NCBI GenBank assembly: GCA_031549725.1
Contig: JAVBPH010000026.1
Location: forward strand, 1 to 36,458
Reading direction: 5' to 3'
Source of the DNA: UBA937 sp031549725
GTDB lineage: Bacteria; Spirochaetota; Spirochaetia; Treponematales; Breznakiellaceae
DNA length: 36,458 bases
A program made the translations under genes and the position numbers. Shown here one piece after another: positions 35,110-36,458 of the stretch. The notes beneath the pieces are model-generated. The model had not been told where the DNA came from, did no database searches, and saw only the letters and a list, made by a program, of their open reading frames with translations. Numbering within the stretch: the first letter of the stretch is position 1; every line of letters begins with the position of its first letter.

Positions 35110-36168
35110 ATGGGACTTGGGACGAAGCTTAAGACGGTACTGATTAAAAAAGTCATAGACAATCAAAAAGGAAAACACCCCTTCGATGAAGTGTATGCGG
35201 AAACATTCACCCTGCCCCAGGATGCGGATATATCCCAGAATAACAGTTATTATTTCTCAGGCCATACCATTGACGGAGAAAGCATCCTTTTCAGGAATGC
35301 CCTCCGGGGACAGGGAAGAAGTGAATTATGGGTGGCTTACAAAGACAAGGACGGCAATGCCTGGGTAAATACAAAAATGGAATACGACAACCATGAATCC
35401 ACGGGCCTCAATGTTACATGCATTGAACCGGCTAAACGGTGGAGTTTCAATTTTGACGGCGAACTGGCAAGGGTAACACTGGATGAGCGCCGGAATGGAC
35501 ATCCCGGAAATACCATGGATCATGTGTCATTTAAAGGGAGCTTTACAGCAAACGCCCCTATCTTTGAATTTTCCCGTCATTTCGACTCGCTTCCTGTGGC
35601 CAGGGCCTTGGCCAAGGAAAAGCTGACCAGGGATTTTCAGAGCAACCTTGCCGCATCCCATCAGGTTCATTATGAGCAATCCGGTTCCATGACGATAGAA
35701 CTTAACATTAATGGAAAAACAAAAAATCTTAGGGATATTCCTACGGTTAGGGATCATTCCTTTGGAAAAAGGGATTGGTCGTTTATGGACCGGCATGTGT
35801 GGATTATCGCCCTCATGGAAAATGGAGAACATCTGAATTTCAATTCCGTCCGGTATCCTATTCTGAGGGAACTCCAGACCGGATACCTTGTTCAGGGAGA
35901 AAAGCGGATCTGTACCAATTACTATACATCCATGGATGAATATGAAAAAACCGGAGATGTTCCCCTGGGTTTTGTTTCCAGGGTAACCATGGCAGACGGT
36001 AAGGTCTTTACTGTAAAAGCTGAAAAGGAAATGGAATTCCGGTTTGCCTTTGAAAATAATGTTTATCAATTTCACGAAGGAATTGGAACCTTTGATATAA
36101 ATGGTATTAAGGCCCGGGGTATTATTGAGTTTGGTTTTAACAAGGACGAAAAACGCTGGAATAGGTAA
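35110..36168 (+). CDS. Conserved-type beta-rich protein, possibly lipocalin/CrtC-like (DUF7064-like)
   Basis: The 352 residues have no signal peptide or membrane segment. The protein is rich in beta-type alternation and contains VRDHSFGKRDWSFMDRHVWI, which resembles the R-D-H-S-W-G-x-R-D-W motif of the AttH/CrtC-like two-lipocalin group and DUF7064 proteins; this is recalled, not searched. Such folds bind hydrophobic ligands, but no function is claimed. The gene is alone on the + strand, preceded by GAAGGAG eight bases before ATG, and followed by a hairpin at 36179-36205. Confidence 0.7.
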   Translation: MGLGTKLKTVLIKKVIDNQKGKHPFDEVYAETFTLPQDADISQNNSYYFSGHTIDGESILFRNALRGQGRSELWVAYKDKDGNAWVNTKMEYDNHESTGLNVTCIEPAKRWSFNFDGELARVTLDERRNGHPGNTMDHVSFKGSFTANAPIFEFSRHFDSLPVARALAKEKLTRDFQSNLAASHQVHYEQSGSMTIELNINGKTKNLRDIPTVRDHSFGKRDWSFMDRHVWIIALMENGEHLNFNSVRYPILRELQTGYLVQGEKRICTNYYTSMDEYEKTGDVPLGFVSRVTMADGKVFTVKAEKEMEFRFAFENNVYQFHEGIGTFDINGIKARGIIEFGFNKDEKRWNR

Positions 36169-36178
36169 CTCTGATAAC

Positions 36179-36205
36179 GCGCATCCCTATTCATCAGGGG
36201 TGCGC
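36179..36205 (+). terminator. Hairpin after the 35110 gene
   Basis: GCGCATCCC and GGGGTGCGC pair over nine bases (one G-T) around a nine-base loop, 10 bases after the stop. No T-run follows, so it may be a 3'-end hairpin rather than a true intrinsic terminator. Confidence 0.4.
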
Positions 36206-36324
36206 CATGTGCCCGCTAACCCCCTCATTAAGTATCTCTTCAACTTTTTATACAATCCCTCAGAAGATTTCTTCCGCATATGAGAATAGTCATCATCCAA
36301 GGAAGTATGAAGGCATAAAAAAAA

Positions 36325-36441
36325 GCCTGGCGACTACCTACTTTCCCACACCTTAGAGGTGCAGTATCATCGGCGTGGGAGGGCTTGACTTCCGTGTTCG
36401 GAAAGGGAACGGGTATAACACCTCCACCATAATCACCAGGC
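36325..36441 (-). rRNA. rrf: 5S ribosomal RNA
   Basis: Read on the minus strand the 117 bases start GCCTGGTGATTATGGTGGAG and contain CCCGTTCCCTTTCCGAACACGG, the conserved 5S loop, then GGTGTGGGAAAGTAGGTAG, ending in CGCCAGGC, which pairs with the 5' end. A run of eight T follows and probably ends transcription. The 23S and 16S genes would lie to the right, outside the window. Confidence 0.95.
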
Positions 36442-36458
36442 AATTAAATACAAGATTA

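Overview
The window is one long minus-strand gene run flanked by unrelated loci. A complete T6SS-i-type type VI secretion system (T6SS) occupies about 9.4-31.7 kb. It is followed without any sizeable gap by a signalling block (two STAS proteins, a MATE transporter fused to an anti-sigma-type ATPase domain, a sensor PP2C phosphatase, a stand-alone RsbW-like kinase) and by a small biosynthetic pair: an adenylation-carrier-thioesterase NRPS-like enzyme and its Sfp-type phosphopantetheinyl transferase. The host is a diderm, shown by the TssJ lipoprotein, the TssL/TssM envelope complex and a small barrel-like exported protein. Mid-range GC, the SpoIIE/STAS signalling style and small palindromic intergenic repeats suggest a spirochaete, perhaps a gut Treponema. 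This assignment is an inference; no marker here proves it.

Layout, left to right. 1-421 (+): end of a gp5/VgrG-type spike gene cut by the window edge. 560-3804 (-): phosphopantetheinyl transferase and A-T-TE enzyme. 3809-8816 (-): RsbW-like kinase, dCache-HAMP-PP2C phosphatase, MATE-HATPase fusion and two STAS proteins. 8830-9372 (-): exported barrel-like protein. 9396-31740 (-), in transcription order: tssA, tssB, tssC, hcp, tssE, tssF, tssG, tssH/clpV, PAAR, a VgrG split into separate gp27-like and gp5-like genes, a membrane-anchored heptad-repeat protein, a DUF6931-like protein, tssJ, tssK, tssL and tssM. 31.8-33.35 kb: promoter, then AT-rich decayed DNA with a transposase remnant. 33355-34582 (-): a two-gene ThrE/YjjPB-type exporter. 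34.6-35.1 kb: three palindromic repeats. 35110-36168 (+): a beta-rich protein of unknown role. 36325-36441 (-): a 5S rRNA gene.

How the genes may work together. All T6SS core parts are present: membrane complex JLM, baseplate A/E/F/G/K, sheath BC, tube Hcp, spike and PAAR tip, and the recycling ATPase. The usual PpkA/PppA/Fha post-translational switch is absent. A partner-switching module (phosphatase, kinase, STAS antagonists) follows instead, so envelope sensing could set the activity or expression of the T6SS, of the adjoining small-molecule pathway, or of both. The MATE domain could export the A-T-TE product. Four-base or shorter overlaps tie most genes in the run together translationally.

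Most unusual points: the split VgrG whose gp5 half carries a hydrophobic C-terminal extension; the heptad-repeat membrane protein just after it; the MATE-HATPase fusion with degraded kinase boxes; the A domain lacking the amino-acid-binding Asp; and paired hairpin repeats that isolate hcp-tssE from the rest of the operon.
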